47,444 nt of DNA from a virus: the IMG/VR virus record IMGVR_UViG_3300020465_001298, positions 1 through 47,444 of that record. One strand, written 5' to 3'. A model generated the notes under the pieces. The model made no database searches. It saw nothing but the letters and a program-made list of their open reading frames with translations, and was not told the DNA's origin. Positions 46,630 through 47,444 of the stretch are shown here, piece after piece. The number at the start of each line of letters is the position of its first letter. Positions within the stretch are counted from its first letter, which is position 1. A program made the position numbers and the translations under genes.

Positions 46630-47444
46630 ATGGGAAAGACTAGAGAATCTGGGGAATTACTTTCTAACAATTTACTTTCTGCGGATCATTCATCGCAAAC
46701 AGTTAATGTTGGGTCTGCAATTACATTTTATGGTGGCACTACAGGAATAATAAGTGCCACATCCTTTAGTGGTTCTGGTGCTTCCCTTACTGGTATTACA
46801 ACGTCTCAAATTGTAGACTACTCTAGTTCTTCTGGTGCAACCGGCGCTCAAGGTGCCGCTGGTGCTCAAGGTTCTCAAGGTGTTCAAGGTGCTGCCGGTG
46901 CAGCCGGCGCTCAAGGTGCTGCCGGAGCTGCTGGTGCTCAAGGTGCTGCCGGTGCTCAAGGTGCAACTGGATTGCAAGTAACAGCAAAAACATACACATT
47001 TACTGCTAGTAGTGGTGTATATTATGTTGATAGTGTTCAACAAGATACTATTCATTTAATAAGAGGTCAAAAGTATATTTTTGATGGTTCTGCCGCAACA
47101 AGTCATCCTATAAGATTATCTACTGATTCTAATAATTCTACTTCTTATACCTCTGGTTATACAATTGGATCTAATAACACTCATACTTTTATAGTTCCTT
47201 ATGATGCACCAGATACACTTTATTATTATTGCAACATTCACTCAAACATGGGTGGTTCGATCTCCATTAAAGATTTAACATCTTCTGATTTGCAAGGTGC
47301 TCAAGGTGCCGCAGGAGCTGTTGGTGCTCAAGGTTCTCAAGGTGTTCAAGGTGCCGCAGGAGCAGCCGGCGCTCAAGGTGCTACCGGAGCTGCTGGTGCT
47401 CAAGGTGCTGCAGGAGCAGCCGGCGCTCAAGGTGCTACCGGAGC
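46630..47444 (+). CDS. Tail-fibre-like protein with collagen-like repeats and cupredoxin-like domain (3' end outside window)
   Basis: At least 271 aa and still open at the right edge. Start MGKTRESGELLSNNLLSADH. Residues about 69-114 and 221 onward are Gly-x-y collagen-like triplets. Between them, about 118-214, is a beta domain with His159 (ATSHPIRL) and Cys201, His204 and Met207 in YYYCNIHSNMGG. The Cys-x2-His-x2-Met spacing is that of amicyanin-like type-1 copper proteins. CTAAATACT at about 46611 may be the promoter. A copper site in a fibre is unusual; a purely structural role for the fold is also possible. Confidence 0.72.
   Translation, partial: MGKTRESGELLSNNLLSADHSSQTVNVGSAITFYGGTTGIISATSFSGSGASLTGITTSQIVDYSSSSGATGAQGAAGAQGSQGVQGAAGAAGAQGAAGAAGAQGAAGAQGATGLQVTAKTYTFTASSGVYYVDSVQQDTIHLIRGQKYIFDGSAATSHPIRLSTDSNNSTSYTSGYTIGSNNTHTFIVPYDAPDTLYYYCNIHSNMGGSISIKDLTSSDLQGAQGAAGAVGAQGSQGVQGAAGAAGAQGATGAAGAQGAAGAAGAQGATG
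46834..46971 (+). repeat. Collagen-like repeat, first block of last fibre gene
   Basis: About 15 units of GGTGCTCAAGGTGC-type 9-mers, near-identical in DNA to 42094-42327. Confidence 0.82.
47290..47444 (+). repeat. Collagen-like repeat, second block, continues past window
   Basis: Same 9-base unit, running into the right edge of the window; full length not visible. Confidence 0.8.

Noticed and set aside
46690-47055. Minus-strand 121-aa frame
   Set aside because: Reverse reading of the collagen-like repeat in the last fibre gene.

Overview
The window reads as part of the genome of a T4-like marine cyanophage (a myovirus of Prochlorococcus or Synechococcus). The evidence is the gene mix. T4-type replication genes (gp61-type primase, class Ia ribonucleotide reductase nrdA/nrdB) sit with phage copies of host photosynthesis and carbon genes (plastocyanin petE, ferredoxin petF, 6-phosphogluconate dehydrogenase gnd, glucose-6-phosphate dehydrogenase zwf, transaldolase talC, two high-light-inducible hli genes). 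There are also six tRNA genes, T4-type late promoters (TATAAATA) and collagen-like tail-fibre genes. The DNA is AT-rich, genes are tightly packed with ATGA/TAATG stop-start overlaps, and all but three genes are on the + strand. No marker seen here fixes the exact phage species.

Layout. 1-4054: structural or virion-associated proteins (one DUF3008 type) and small membrane or coiled-coil proteins. 4067-8594: primase, nrdA, nrdB and a small ORF. 8642-10024: a long acidic/lysine-alanine-rich putative virion protein. 10132-13859: GIY-YIG nuclease, a lysozyme-like protein, a secreted HExxH protein and membrane proteins. 13919-19062: petE, petF, gnd and zwf interleaved with very small membrane proteins, ending in a staphylococcal-type nuclease; a decayed tandem copy of a 60-aa gene lies just before zwf. 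19085-21648: a convergent set of predicted membrane and exported proteins, including the only three minus-strand genes. 21732-26640: tRNAs, talC, many small ORFs, sigma70-like promoters and two probable structured RNAs. 26646-40517: a 14-kb island for nucleotide-sugar and polysaccharide synthesis. 40570-41539: hli genes and tiny ORFs. 41584-47444: tail-fibre-like genes; the last is cut by the window end and carries a cupredoxin-like domain between collagen-like repeats.

How it fits together. zwf, gnd and talC would push host carbon through the pentose phosphate pathway to make NADPH and ribose-5-phosphate. NrdAB turns ribonucleotides into dNTPs, and petE/petF/hli keep photosynthetic electron flow going. 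The sugar island (GDP-mannose dehydratase, GDP-mannose 3,5-epimerase-like protein, nucleotide-sugar dehydrogenase, split HldE-like kinase and cytidylyltransferase, two GT11 fucosyltransferase-like enzymes and several other transferases) could alter the host surface or decorate the virion. The fibre genes would recognise such surfaces.

Most notable: the cupredoxin-like domain with a complete apparent copper ligand set (His159, Cys201, His204, Met207) in a fibre protein; the plant-type GDP-mannose epimerase downstream of a candidate regulatory RNA; the exported-protein module at 18.9-21.6 kb; and the degenerate gene duplicate in front of zwf. All assignments are from reading the sequence; no database search was run.
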